From positions 62,001 to 126,000 of the forward strand of contig DAOUKG010000060.1 of the NCBI GenBank assembly GCA_034421575.1: a stretch of 64,000 bases of DNA, read 5' to 3'. This document shows positions 53,118 through 61,805 of this stretch, piece by piece. Below the pieces are notes generated by a model. The model did not search any database. It saw only the letters and a program-made list of their open reading frames with translations, and had not been told where the DNA came from. A program made the translations under genes and the position numbers. Each line of letters begins with the position of its first letter. Position 1 is the stretch's first letter. Origin of the DNA: VXLM01 sp034421575. GTDB taxonomy: Bacteria; Chloroflexota; Dehalococcoidia; Lucifugimonadales; VXLM01.

Positions 53118-54125
53118 ATGGGACCTGTAGCGCATAGCCACATCGACCTTGTTGAAAACGCCTCCTCGGCACCTGCAGAGGAGTACCGAGCCCTGAGTTC
53201 CGGCGCAGGGCTGATTGATCGTACCGGCGTTGGCCGGTTGATAATCAGGGGCGAAGACGCGCTCGACCTCTTGGATCGGCTCTCTACGAACGAGCTTGCA
53301 ACGCTCGGGGTAGGATCGGGCGCGGCCACCGTCTTGACGACGAACAAGGGGCGCATCATCGATCTGCTGCTTGTGCACCGAGGGGAAGACAGCCTCACCG
53401 TGTTCACCTCGCCGGGGAATCAGGCCCGGGTAGCCGAGTGGATCGATTTCTACACGTTCGTGGAGGACGTTGTGGTGGAGGACAGAACGGTTGAGACGGC
53501 AATGCTGTCACTCAGCGGGCCGGGGTCGGCGTCGCTCCTGGACGATTTGACGGACGGCCAGACCTCGTTGTTGGGGGTCTTGGAGCGGTTGAGTGCGGAC
53601 ATCGCTGGGGTGCAGTCCGAGGTGTGCCGCAACGACTTTCTCGGATCGACCTCCTACGACATCGTCGTTGATGCTGCGGACAAGAATAGGCTATCCACCC
53701 TGCTCATCGAAGTGGGAGCCATGGCTGTGGGAGCCACCACGGTCGAGGCCGTTCGTGTGGAACGCGGGATCCCGGGGTTCGGGAACGAGTTGACCGAGGA
53801 CTACAACCCGCATGAGGCCAATCTCGTTCACCACGTGAGCTTCTCTAAGGGGTGCTACATCGGTCAGGAGGTCATCACTCGGCTCCAGACCTACAAGAAG
53901 GTGAGCAAGTACCTCGTGGGTCTGCGATGGGATGGAGAAGGTCCCGTGGAGGGTGCCTTCCTTACGCACGATGGCAAGAGGATGGGCGTCATAACGTCAG
54001 CGGCGCGCGTGCCACATACTGGCGCGAACGTCGGACTCGGCTACGTGCGGAAGGACTTCGTCGACGAAGGGATGATCGTCGCCGACGAGTCCGGCAACGA
54101 GGTGCGGATAAAGGTCCTCGTCTAG
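53118..54125 (+). CDS. YgfZ/GcvT-like folate-binding protein
   Basis: 335 aa. It has the aminomethyltransferase fold with the YgfZ motif FSKGCYIGQEVITRLQTY (K-G-C-Y-x-G-Q-E) near residue 250. YgfZ proteins use tetrahydrofolate and support iron-sulfur cluster enzymes, while GcvT proper lacks this Cys motif. A true gcvT is present at 61802-62893, so this is a separate paralogue. The promoter places the transcript start at the ATG. Its stop overlaps the convergent neighbour by 4 nt. Confidence 0.87.
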   Translation: MGPVAHSHIDLVENASSAPAEEYRALSSGAGLIDRTGVGRLIIRGEDALDLLDRLSTNELATLGVGSGAATVLTTNKGRIIDLLLVHRGEDSLTVFTSPGNQARVAEWIDFYTFVEDVVVEDRTVETAMLSLSGPGSASLLDDLTDGQTSLLGVLERLSADIAGVQSEVCRNDFLGSTSYDIVVDAADKNRLSTLLIEVGAMAVGATTVEAVRVERGIPGFGNELTEDYNPHEANLVHHVSFSKGCYIGQEVITRLQTYKKVSKYLVGLRWDGEGPVEGAFLTHDGKRMGVITSAARVPHTGANVGLGYVRKDFVDEGMIVADESGNEVRIKVLV

Positions 54126-54991
54126 CCCTCCATCTCGTCGTAGATGAGGCGGGATATCCTGGCGAGCTTGGGATCGAGGTCCGTACCGTCTGTTATCCGC
54201 TTGGCCATGATCGCGACGGCGTATGGCCCGCTCTTCCCCCACACGATTCCCACGTCGCACCGGACGCTGTACACGCCTCCCGTCTTGTGCGCCGAGATGA
54301 CGTCCGGCGGAAGGTAGTAGGGGATGATGCTCCTGAGCTTCTGTCGCTTGAGGATGTGGAGCATCCCATCGCGGGACTCGCTGGACAGGAGTTCGCCGTT
54401 GTGGACGACTTCGAGCAGCCTCACCATGTCGGCGGGTGAGGAGACGTCGGACTTTTCCTCGTTCAGCGCATCGCAATCGGGTGGCAGTCCACGGTAGCCC
54501 TGCTCGACTCGATCGGAGACCTCCCAGAAGTCGTCGAGCGACTCGCTGACGGCGAGGCCGGCGAGGCTGAAGAGGAGATCGCGGCAGGACATCGGGAGCT
54601 TCGTCCGTGTGAGGCCGAGGTCGGCCATCGTGCGGTTGATGTTGTCCCTGCCGGCGGTGTGGTACAGGATGTCGGTGGCTAGATTGTCGCTGACGATGAT
54701 CATCAGCATGGCGAGATCGTGGAGCGTCGGAGCGACGCCGTTGTCGAGTTCCCTCAGGACCCCGGAGCCGGGAACACGGAGGGCGTCGGTGAGCTCTACG
54801 CGCTGGGAGAGGTCGAGTGTTCCCGCGTCGACCTGCCGGTAGACCTCTGCAAGGATTGGCACCTTGAACGTGCTGGCGGTGAAGAACGTCTCGTCGGCGT
54901 TGCACTCGATGCTCTGCCCGGTTTCCAGGTGACGCGCGGCAACGCCGACCACTCCCGGGACTTCTGATACGGCCTCTTGCAATGTTGTCAT
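54122..54991 (-). CDS. Class A beta-lactamase-fold serine hydrolase
   Basis: 289 aa. The SxxK motif is S40-T-F-K43, SDN is at 101-103 and the KTG triad stands in SAHKTGGVYSVRCDVGIVW. The omega-loop motif normally ExxLN appears as CDALN (DCDALNEEKSDVSSPADM), so the deacylating Glu166 seems absent. No signal peptide is visible, odd for a beta-lactamase. I expect a serine hydrolase or penicillin-binding-like protein, not a proven resistance enzyme. Confidence 0.82.
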   Translation of the reverse strand: MTTLQEAVSEVPGVVGVAARHLETGQSIECNADETFFTASTFKVPILAEVYRQVDAGTLDLSQRVELTDALRVPGSGVLRELDNGVAPTLHDLAMLMIIVSDNLATDILYHTAGRDNINRTMADLGLTRTKLPMSCRDLLFSLAGLAVSESLDDFWEVSDRVEQGYRGLPPDCDALNEEKSDVSSPADMVRLLEVVHNGELLSSESRDGMLHILKRQKLRSIIPYYLPPDVISAHKTGGVYSVRCDVGIVWGKSGPYAVAIMAKRITDGTDLDPKLARISRLIYDEMEG

Positions 54992-55070
54992 GATGTGTAC
55001 CTTGTTCTTGACTGCGCCCGATTATACGGGTGTCCGCCGGAGCAAACCAGTGCGGCGGAAGGCGGTCGAA

Positions 55071-55100
55071 TTGCGCGGGAGGCCGCTGTCAATCTATAAT
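55071..55100 (+). promoter_or_regulatory. Promoter of the fatty-acid synthesis cluster
   Basis: TTGCGC (55071-55076), 18-nt spacer, TATAAT (55095-55100). The start point is near 55107, about 25 nt before the TTG start at 55133. Confidence 0.65.
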
Positions 55101-55132
55101 CTTCCGACTTGCATCTGGCAGGCGGGTTAACT

Positions 55133-55537
55133 TTGCCTCGTGACTACGCGGGCCTTTCCGCAGGCGACACCATATCCGACCGGACCTTCCCGGTGGGAAT
55201 TGACGGCGTGGAGAAGTACGCCGCCGCGGTCCGGGACGAGTCGGGTATTTTCGACCCTTCGGATGCTCGGCCTACCGTTCCTCCGATGGCCGTGGCGACC
55301 TTCGCGCTGCGTGGCGTCTTGGACGATCTCGGCATACCTGAGGGCACGCTGCACGTGGGACAGGAGATGTCATTTCTCGGGGCGGTGTCGGTGGGCGAGG
55401 AGCTGCATTGCAGGGCGGTAATATCTCAGAACGCGGTGAAGACGGGCTTTCGGCTATTGGCGGTCGGCATGGATGTTCGTGACGGTGATGACAGGCAGGT
55501 GATGACCGCGAAGAGCACGATACTGGTGCCGGCATGA
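55133..55537 (+). CDS. MaoC-like dehydratase, non-catalytic half (HadA-like)
   Basis: 134 aa from TTG 55133. It resembles the FAS1-like or MaoC N-terminal dehydratase domain: DTISDRTFPVGIDGVEKYAAAVRDES, then VPPMAVATFALRGVLDDLG and LHVGQEMSFLGAVSVGEELHC. It lacks the Asp-x-x-x-x-His hydratase motif, so it should act as the structural partner of the next gene, which it overlaps by 4 nt. The arrangement recalls the mycobacterial HadAB 3-hydroxyacyl-ACP dehydratase. Confidence 0.78.
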   Translation: MPRDYAGLSAGDTISDRTFPVGIDGVEKYAAAVRDESGIFDPSDARPTVPPMAVATFALRGVLDDLGIPEGTLHVGQEMSFLGAVSVGEELHCRAVISQNAVKTGFRLLAVGMDVRDGDDRQVMTAKSTILVPA

Positions 55538-55950
55538 TGGACGTGGGCACGGAACTGCGGTCGATAACCCGCCTCGTCGAGCAGGACGACATTTCCGCCT
55601 ATGCGGAGGCGTCGGGGGACTTCAACCCGATTCATCTCGACGTGGAGTTTGCGAAGACGACGCGGTTCGGCGGCACGATAGCTCACGGGATGATGATCGC
55701 CGCGATGCTCTCGGAGCTCATGGCGGCTAACTTCGGAATCGACTGGGCAAGATCGGGACAGGTGAAGATACGTTTTCGTTCCCCGGTTAAGCCGGGCGAA
55801 ACGGTGACCGCGCACGGAAAGGTGTCGCGTGTCCGCGAGGAGGCGGAGGGGAGCAGGGTAACGTGCTCGGTCGGCATAACGACGGATAAGGACGAGGAGG
55901 CCATCACGGGAAACGCGACGGTGGTCGTCTCCAAGTGCAGCGAGAAATAG
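55534..55950 (+). CDS. MaoC-like 3-hydroxyacyl dehydratase, catalytic half (HadB-like)
   Basis: 138 aa. The hydratase-2 motif is complete: YAEASGDFNPIHLDVEFA, with the catalytic Asp and His, then RFGGTIAHGMM. Either of two adjacent ATGs (55534, 55537) could start it. As it stands upstream of plsX, fabG and a fabL-like gene and no fabZ is seen, it probably supplies the dehydration step of type II fatty-acid elongation. That role is inferred from context. Confidence 0.85.
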   Translation: MMDVGTELRSITRLVEQDDISAYAEASGDFNPIHLDVEFAKTTRFGGTIAHGMMIAAMLSELMAANFGIDWARSGQVKIRFRSPVKPGETVTAHGKVSRVREEAEGSRVTCSVGITTDKDEEAITGNATVVVSKCSEK

Positions 55951-55965
55951 AAATAGAGGCAAGCA

Positions 55966-56991
55966 TTGACACAATCAAACAACATGGTCCGAATCGCGGT
56001 GGACGCCATGGGCGGCGATCATGCGCCGACGGAGGTGGTTGCCGGAGCGATCGAGGCCGCAAAGCAGGGTGATGTACAGATTGGACTCGTGGGCGATCCG
56101 CAGGTCCTTCAGGCTGAGCTGTCGAAACATGACATCAGCAGGCTGCCCATCATGCCGGTGCCGTCCGATGGCGTGATCTCCGAGGGCGATCAGCCCGCTC
56201 TGGCGCTACGCCAGAAGCCGAAGGCATCGATCGTGGTGGCCACGGGCCTCGTAAGGAAGGGCATGGCCGACGGAGCCGTGACGATGGGTTCGACAGGGGC
56301 CGCCATGGCCACGGCTGCGGTCGTCCTGGGCATGATGGAGGGGATTGAGCGTCCTGCCCTTGGCGGACCGGTAATAGGGTTTGCTCCTAAGACCTCCATC
56401 ATCGATGTCGGCACCAATGTCGATTGTCGTCCGTCTCAGCTGCTGAGCTTCGCGGTCATCGGCGATATGTGGGCGCGCACCTTTTGGGATGTTGAGAGAC
56501 CGCGAGTCGGTCTCCTGAGTGTTGGGGCAGAGTTCGGCAAGGGAAACCGGCAGGTGCGTGAAACGTCGGAACTGCTTGTCAAGAGCGGGCTGAACTTCGT
56601 CGGCAACGTCGAGCCGAACGAGATGGTCCAAGGCGAAGTCGACGTAGTTGTCGCGGACGGTTTCGTCGGCAACGTCGTGATGAAGCTGACCGAGGGAATC
56701 GGTCAAGCGGCCACCGATCTGGTTCGGGAGCGTTTATCAGGCACGATGCCGGAGGACGAAATCGAGTCGTTGACTCAGGAACTGTTCGAGAAGACGAACG
56801 TCGTCAATACGCACGGGGGTGGGCCCTTGCTCGGCGTCAAGGGCGTGAGTGTCATCGGACACGGTCGAGGGAAGCGCGAGGAAGTCAAGCGCGCGATTGA
56901 GCAAGCGAAGAACTGGCATCGGCTTGGTATTATCGCCGAGTTGAGCGACGCGCTTACGGAAGTGCGCAGCAGGGCCGGCGTAGAAGAATAA
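55966..56991 (+). CDS. plsX: Phosphate acyltransferase PlsX
   Basis: 341 aa. It makes acyl-phosphate from acyl-ACP and phosphate for phospholipid synthesis. The start RIAVDAMGGDHAPTEVVAGAIEA is diagnostic, followed by MGSTGAAMATA, LGGPVIGFAPKTSIIDVGTNVDC, LLSVGAEFGKGN, VGNVEPNEMVQGEVDVVVADGFVGNVVMKLTEG and GGGPLLGVKG. I use TTG 55966, 8 nt behind GAGG; ATG 55984 is the alternative. Confidence 0.95.
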   Translation: MTQSNNMVRIAVDAMGGDHAPTEVVAGAIEAAKQGDVQIGLVGDPQVLQAELSKHDISRLPIMPVPSDGVISEGDQPALALRQKPKASIVVATGLVRKGMADGAVTMGSTGAAMATAAVVLGMMEGIERPALGGPVIGFAPKTSIIDVGTNVDCRPSQLLSFAVIGDMWARTFWDVERPRVGLLSVGAEFGKGNRQVRETSELLVKSGLNFVGNVEPNEMVQGEVDVVVADGFVGNVVMKLTEGIGQAATDLVRERLSGTMPEDEIESLTQELFEKTNVVNTHGGGPLLGVKGVSVIGHGRGKREEVKRAIEQAKNWHRLGIIAELSDALTEVRSRAGVEE

Positions 56992-57016
56992 CGGGACCGA
57001 ACGTAACGGAGGACAA

Positions 57017-57769
57017 GTGAAGACGAACGAGCTTGAAGGCAAGAACGCCCTCGTGACCGGCGCGTCGAAGGGGATAGGACGGCAGATCGCCATTCGGCTG
57101 GCCGAGAAGGGCGCGAAGGTCGCGATCAACTACAACTCCTCGCCGGACGCTGCAAGTGAAGTCGTTGAGACGATCACGGGTGAAGGCGGGGAGGCGTTTG
57201 CGGTGCAGGCGGACGTTTCCGACGTCGATCAGGTAAAGGAGATGTTCAAGCAGGTGGAAGGGCAGTGGGGCAACGTTGATATTCTGGTGAACAACGCGGG
57301 AATCATCGACGACCGGCACCTCATACGGATGTCGGACGATTCGTGGCACCGGGTCATTGACGTGAATCTGAACGGTACTTTCTACTGCACGCGCGCGGCC
57401 ATCAGGAAGATGATGTCCAAGCGTTGGGGACGGGTCATCAACATCGGATCAATTGTCGGCCTTCGGGGGAACCCGACCCAGACGAACTACACGGCTTCGA
57501 AGGCTGCGGTGATCGGCTTCACCAAGGCCCTGTCCAAGGAGGTCGCGATTCGCAACGTGACCGCGAACGTGGTCACGCCGGGCTACTTCGAGACTGAGAC
57601 CACTTCCGTCCTCACCGAGGAGATGAAGGATTACTGGAAGGAGCGCACGCCAATGGGCCGATTCGGAGAACTGGACGACGTGGCGCACGTCGCAGCGTTC
57701 CTCGCCCTGCCGAGCTCCAAGTACATCACCGGGCAGGTGATCTCGGTGGACGGCGGGCTGGCCGTCTAG
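57017..57769 (+). CDS. fabG: 3-oxoacyl-ACP reductase
   Basis: 250 aa classical SDR, NADPH-dependent. TGASKGIGRQIA (cofactor loop), NNAGI, the catalytic Ser in NIGSIVG, and the YTASK Tyr-Lys pair are intact; ends with ITGQVISVDGGLAV. Start GTG 57017 has GGAGGA just upstream. In the order plsX-fabG it is very likely the elongation reductase rather than a catabolic SDR. Confidence 0.92.
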   Translation: MKTNELEGKNALVTGASKGIGRQIAIRLAEKGAKVAINYNSSPDAASEVVETITGEGGEAFAVQADVSDVDQVKEMFKQVEGQWGNVDILVNNAGIIDDRHLIRMSDDSWHRVIDVNLNGTFYCTRAAIRKMMSKRWGRVINIGSIVGLRGNPTQTNYTASKAAVIGFTKALSKEVAIRNVTANVVTPGYFETETTSVLTEEMKDYWKERTPMGRFGELDDVAHVAAFLALPSSKYITGQVISVDGGLAV

Positions 57770-57776
57770 GCGCGTC

Positions 57777-58538
57777 ATGAATTCCGGCAAGGAGTTTGCG
57801 GGCAAGGTCGTGCTCGTTACGGGCGCGTCGCGTGGGATCGGCAAGGCGATCGCGTTGCACTTCGCGCGTCGAGGCGCAGACATTGCGTTCAACTACCTCA
57901 GGAGTCACACATCCGCGAATGCCGCGCAACGGGAGATTGAGGCGCTCGGCGTCCGCTGCGTGAAGGCCCGCGCGCACCTGGGCGACACCGAAAAGCTGCG
58001 GGGCTTCTTCCAGACTGTGGAGTCCGAGTACGGCAGGCTCGACGTTTTGGTAAACAATGCTGCTTCCGGTGTTAACGTCGCGGCAGACGAGCTTGAGGAC
58101 AAGCACTGGAACTGGACGATGGACATCAACGCCAAGGCGGCTTGGCTCTGCTCCATCGAGGCGTCTCGCCTCATGCCGGACGGAGGCCACATCGTGAACA
58201 TCACGAGCGAGGGTTCGCGCAACGTGCTCCCCAACTACTTCGCGGTCGGCACGTCCAAGGCGGCGTTGGAGGCGATCACGCGGTACCTGGCTGTCGAACT
58301 CGCGCCCAGGGGAATCTCGGTGAACGCCGTTTCAGGCGGCTACGTCGACACGGACGCGCTCAGCGCCTTCAAGGAAAAGGACAGGATGCTGGCGGAGGGC
58401 GAGAAGACCCTTACGGGGCGAATGGTCACCGTCGAAGATATCGCCAATGCCGTGGGGTTCCTGTGCTCCCCTGATGCGGAGATGATCCGGGGGCAGATAC
58501 TGCTGGTCGACGGGGGCGCGACGCTGCGGGCGGGCTAG
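57777..58538 (+). CDS. fabL: FabL-like enoyl-ACP reductase (SDR family)
   Basis: 253 aa. It resembles Bacillus FabL: TGASRGIGKAIALHFARRGA, VNNAASGVNVAADELEDKHWNWTMDINAKAAWLC, LMPDGGHIVNITSEGS, and AVSGGYVDTDALSAF. The catalytic pair is Y-x6-K (YFAVGTSK), the enoyl-reductase spacing, rather than the Y-x3-K of ordinary SDRs. This supports the last reduction of fatty-acid elongation. It starts 7 nt after fabG; its stop overlaps the gcvPB stop by 4 nt. Confidence 0.83.
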   Translation: MNSGKEFAGKVVLVTGASRGIGKAIALHFARRGADIAFNYLRSHTSANAAQREIEALGVRCVKARAHLGDTEKLRGFFQTVESEYGRLDVLVNNAASGVNVAADELEDKHWNWTMDINAKAAWLCSIEASRLMPDGGHIVNITSEGSRNVLPNYFAVGTSKAALEAITRYLAVELAPRGISVNAVSGGYVDTDALSAFKEKDRMLAEGEKTLTGRMVTVEDIANAVGFLCSPDAEMIRGQILLVDGGATLRAG

Positions 58539-60022
58539 TCGCTGCTCCAGCGCAACACGGGCCTGCGAGCGGCGAGGGCCTCGTCTAGCCGGGTGTTTGG
58601 CGTGTTGTGTGGGGCGTTGAGCAGCAGGTCGGGACTCTCCTCGGCCTCACCGGCGATCAGCTTCATGACCTCGATGAACTCGTCGAGCGTCTCCTTGCTC
58701 TCCGTTTCCGTCGGCTCTATGAGGAGCGACTCTTCGACCACGTCGGGAAGCGGGAAGTACATCGTCGGCGGATGGATGCCGTAGTCGATCAGGCGCTTGC
58801 ACACGTCCTTGCCGCTGATGCCGAAACTGTCCTTCAGGTTCTTGGCCGAGAAGACCACCTCGTGCTTGCAATGGCGGTCCTGCGGGAGATCGAAAGTCCC
58901 TCGCAGTTGGCTGAGGATGTAGTTGGCGTTGATGACCGCGTCCTCGCTCACCTGCGCTATGCCGACGTCGCCAAGCGTGCGTATGTAGGCGTACGCGCGA
59001 ACGAGAGCGCCGAAGTTCCCCTGGAAGGGACCGAGCCTCCCGATGGACTGCGGCGGAGTGGAGAGCAAGAACCGTTCCCCGTCATCGTCTTCCACGCGGG
59101 TGACGTGCGGTTCCGGGAGGAACGGGAGCAGCCGTTCGCTGACGATGACGGAGCCTGCTCCGGGTCCGCCTCCGCCGTGCGGCTGGGTGAAGGTCTTATG
59201 GAGGTTGGAGTGGACGACGTCGAAACCAAGCTCGCCGAGCTTTACCTTGCCGAGGAGGGCGTTGAGGTTCGCGCCGTCGCCGTACATGATGCCTCCGGCG
59301 TCGCGGACGATCTTGATGACTTCGGACAGGTTGGTGTCGAAGATTCCCAGCGTGCTGGGCTGGGTCAGCATGAATCCGGCCAGATCGTCACCGACCGCGG
59401 CTTCCAGCGCTTCAAGGTCTGTGTTGCCCTCGTCGTTGGTCGGCAGCGACACGACGTGGAATCCGGCAACGACCGCAGACGCGGGGTTGGTGCCGTGGGC
59501 GCTGTCTGGAATCAGTACCTTCTTGCGCTTGTCGTCGCCTCTTGAGAGGTGATACGCCCGTGCCATGAGCATCCCGGCGAACTCGCTCTCGGCTCCGGCC
59601 TTGGGCGAGACGCTCGCTCCGGCCATCCCCATTATCTCGGTCAGTATCTCCTGAAGGTGCCAAATAAGCTTGAGAGCGCCCTGGACGGTAGGTTCGGGCT
59701 GGAACGGGTGAATTTCCGAGAGTCCCGGCAGCGCGGCCATTTCGTCATTGATCTTCGGGTTGTACTTCATCGTACAACTGCCAAGTGGGTAGAAGTTGTG
59801 GTCGATGGAGAAATTGAAGTGACTCAGTTGAGAGAAATAGCGGACGATCTCGCTCTCGGAGACCTCCGGCATCTCGAGGCTGTCGCGCAGGAGGGCGGCA
59901 TCCGGAAGTTCCGACTCAGGCACGTCCAGCGCCGTAAGGCTCGCGCCCAAGCGGCCGGGAGCACTGCGGTCCATGAGGAGCTTGCGGTTGTGATTTTCCA
60001 ACCAGCGCTCTGGGGTTGTCAT
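58535..60022 (-). CDS. gcvPB: Glycine dehydrogenase (decarboxylating) subunit 2
   Basis: 495 aa, the PLP-binding half of the split P-protein. FNFSIDHNFYPLGSCTMKYNPKIND, PDSAHGTNPASAVVAGF, and VVHSNLHKTFTQPHGGGGPGAG (with the PLP Lys) are all conserved. It heterodimerises with GcvPA, whose stop overlaps its ATG by 4 nt. It is the last gene of the glycine cleavage operon. Confidence 0.97.
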   Translation of the reverse strand: MTTPERWLENHNRKLLMDRSAPGRLGASLTALDVPESELPDAALLRDSLEMPEVSESEIVRYFSQLSHFNFSIDHNFYPLGSCTMKYNPKINDEMAALPGLSEIHPFQPEPTVQGALKLIWHLQEILTEIMGMAGASVSPKAGAESEFAGMLMARAYHLSRGDDKRKKVLIPDSAHGTNPASAVVAGFHVVSLPTNDEGNTDLEALEAAVGDDLAGFMLTQPSTLGIFDTNLSEVIKIVRDAGGIMYGDGANLNALLGKVKLGELGFDVVHSNLHKTFTQPHGGGGPGAGSVIVSERLLPFLPEPHVTRVEDDDGERFLLSTPPQSIGRLGPFQGNFGALVRAYAYIRTLGDVGIAQVSEDAVINANYILSQLRGTFDLPQDRHCKHEVVFSAKNLKDSFGISGKDVCKRLIDYGIHPPTMYFPLPDVVEESLLIEPTETESKETLDEFIEVMKLIAGEAEESPDLLLNAPHNTPNTRLDEALAARRPVLRWSSD

Positions 60023-61359
60023 GATGCCTCGGCTCCGATCTCGGCCAGCGCGGCGACCAGAGACTCGATCTCATCGCGAGTGTTCAGGTCCGTGCAGCAG
60101 AGGAGCATTCCGTTCTCGATCTGGTCGCTCACGTCGAGGCCGCCGATGATCTTGTAGTCGAGCAGCCTTCGATTGACCTCGGTCGGCGGCAGAGGACACC
60201 GGACGACGAACTCGCGGAAGAACGTGCCTTGGATGGGCAGTGAGTAGCCGGGAATGTCCTCAATGAGCGATGCCAGGTAATGGGCCTTGTGGTAGCAGAG
60301 TTCCGCCGTATGACGTAGTCCCTGCTTGCCCTGCGCCGCCATGTAGACGGCGGACATGAGGGCGATCAGTCCGACGGAAGTGCAGATATTCGAGGTCGCG
60401 CGCTCGCGTCGGATGTGCTGCTCGCGGGTCTGGAGGGTGAGTACGTAGCCGGTGCGTCCCTCCGTGTCCACGGTCTGGCCGACGATGCGTCCCGGAAGCT
60501 GTCGCAGGAATTCTCTCCCGCCCTTGCAGGCGAGGACCCCGACGTAGGGCCCGCCGTAGGACGGGGAGACGCCGAGCGTCTGCGCCTCAGCCACGACGAT
60601 ATCGGCGTCGTAGCTGCCGGGGGGCTTGAACATGCCCAGCGACGCGAGATCGACGGAGACGATGAGGAGTGCGCTCTTCTCGTGAACGCGGGCAGCCATC
60701 GCCTCCAAGTCTTGGAGGTAGCCGAAGAAGTTTGGCTGTTGGACGACCACGCAGGCCGCATCGTCGGGCAGGTCGTCGCCTGTGCTCAACACGTCGACTT
60801 CGAGGTCGTCATGTCCTTGCGTGTAGGTGCGAACGACCGATTGGTAGTTGGGGGAGACCGTGTCTGCGAGGACGATCCGCTGTCGTTTGGTGATACGGGC
60901 GGCCATCATGGCAGCCTCGGCGAGGGACGTAGCGCCCTCGTACATACCGGCGTTGGCGACTTCCATGCCGGTCAGCTGGCAGATCAGCGTCTGGAACTCG
61001 TAGTGGGCCTGGAGCGTACCCTGGGATACTTCAGGCTGGTATGGCGTGTAGGAGGTGAGGAACTCGCCGCGAAATGCCAACGCGCGAACGATGGCCGGTA
61101 TGTGGTGCCGGTACGAACCGGCGCCGAGGAAGCAGGAGTAGTCGCCCGGCGTGGCGTTCTGTGACGCCAGTTCGCCGAGTTCCTGCCGAAGCTCGAACTC
61201 GGACAGAGGCGCGGGAATGTCGAGTTCCGGGAACCTGTACTCCTCCGGGATGTCTTCGAAGAGTTCGGCGGCTGACTCTACGCCTATCGCCGCCAGCATA
61301 GCCTCCCGGTCGGGGTCGGTATTCGGCGAGTAGTGAGACGTGGCAGCAGCGTGTTGCAT
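60019..61359 (-). CDS. gcvPA: Glycine dehydrogenase (decarboxylating) subunit 1
   Basis: 446 aa. It begins HYSPNTDPDREAMLAAIG; other blocks are FLGAGSYRHHIPAIVRALAFRGEFLTSYTPYQPEVSQGTLQAHYEFQTL (positions about 100-150) and PSYGGPYVGVLACK. It is the non-PLP half of the two-subunit P-protein found in many thermophiles, Gram-positives and Chloroflexota. There are 59 nt between it and gcvH. Confidence 0.97.
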   Translation of the reverse strand: MQHAAATSHYSPNTDPDREAMLAAIGVESAAELFEDIPEEYRFPELDIPAPLSEFELRQELGELASQNATPGDYSCFLGAGSYRHHIPAIVRALAFRGEFLTSYTPYQPEVSQGTLQAHYEFQTLICQLTGMEVANAGMYEGATSLAEAAMMAARITKRQRIVLADTVSPNYQSVVRTYTQGHDDLEVDVLSTGDDLPDDAACVVVQQPNFFGYLQDLEAMAARVHEKSALLIVSVDLASLGMFKPPGSYDADIVVAEAQTLGVSPSYGGPYVGVLACKGGREFLRQLPGRIVGQTVDTEGRTGYVLTLQTREQHIRRERATSNICTSVGLIALMSAVYMAAQGKQGLRHTAELCYHKAHYLASLIEDIPGYSLPIQGTFFREFVVRCPLPPTEVNRRLLDYKIIGGLDVSDQIENGMLLCCTDLNTRDEIESLVAALAEIGAEAS

Positions 61360-61418
61360 ATCTTAGTTCGTGTGGGAACCCCGCGCCGGGCTAAGTATGG
61401 GAAGCCTCGAGGTCAAGG

Positions 61419-61805
61419 CTACAGAGTCCCCAGGAACTCCTCGTAGTCGGCGGCGGACATCAGGCCGTCCAGCTGCGAGGTGTCGCTGATCTCGACCCGG
61501 ATCATCCAGCCCTCGCCGTATACCGAGTCGTTCACGAGTTCTGGGGTATCTTCAAGCTCTTCATTTCGCTCCACGACCGTGCCGCTCACGGGTGAGTACA
61601 GCTCGCTGACGGCCTTGACCGACTCGATCTCCCCGAACACACCCATTGCCGTGACCTCGGTTCCGACGTCGGGAAGTTCGACGAAGACCACGTCACCAAG
61701 CTCGTCCGCAGCATACTCGGTGATGCCAACGACGACTGTCGTGTCCGACTCGACTCGGAGCCACTCGTGCTCCTTGGTGTACTTGAGGTCGTCCGGGTAG
61801 TTCAT
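61419..61805 (-). CDS. gcvH: Glycine cleavage system H protein
   Basis: 128 aa lipoyl carrier. YTKEHEWLRVE at the N-terminus and GEIESVKAVSELYSPVSG with the lipoylated Lys at position 64. It shuttles the aminomethyl group from GcvP to GcvT. Its ATG overlaps the gcvT stop by 4 nt. Confidence 0.97.
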   Translation of the reverse strand: MNYPDDLKYTKEHEWLRVESDTTVVVGITEYAADELGDVVFVELPDVGTEVTAMGVFGEIESVKAVSELYSPVSGTVVERNEELEDTPELVNDSVYGEGWMIRVEISDTSQLDGLMSAADYEEFLGTL

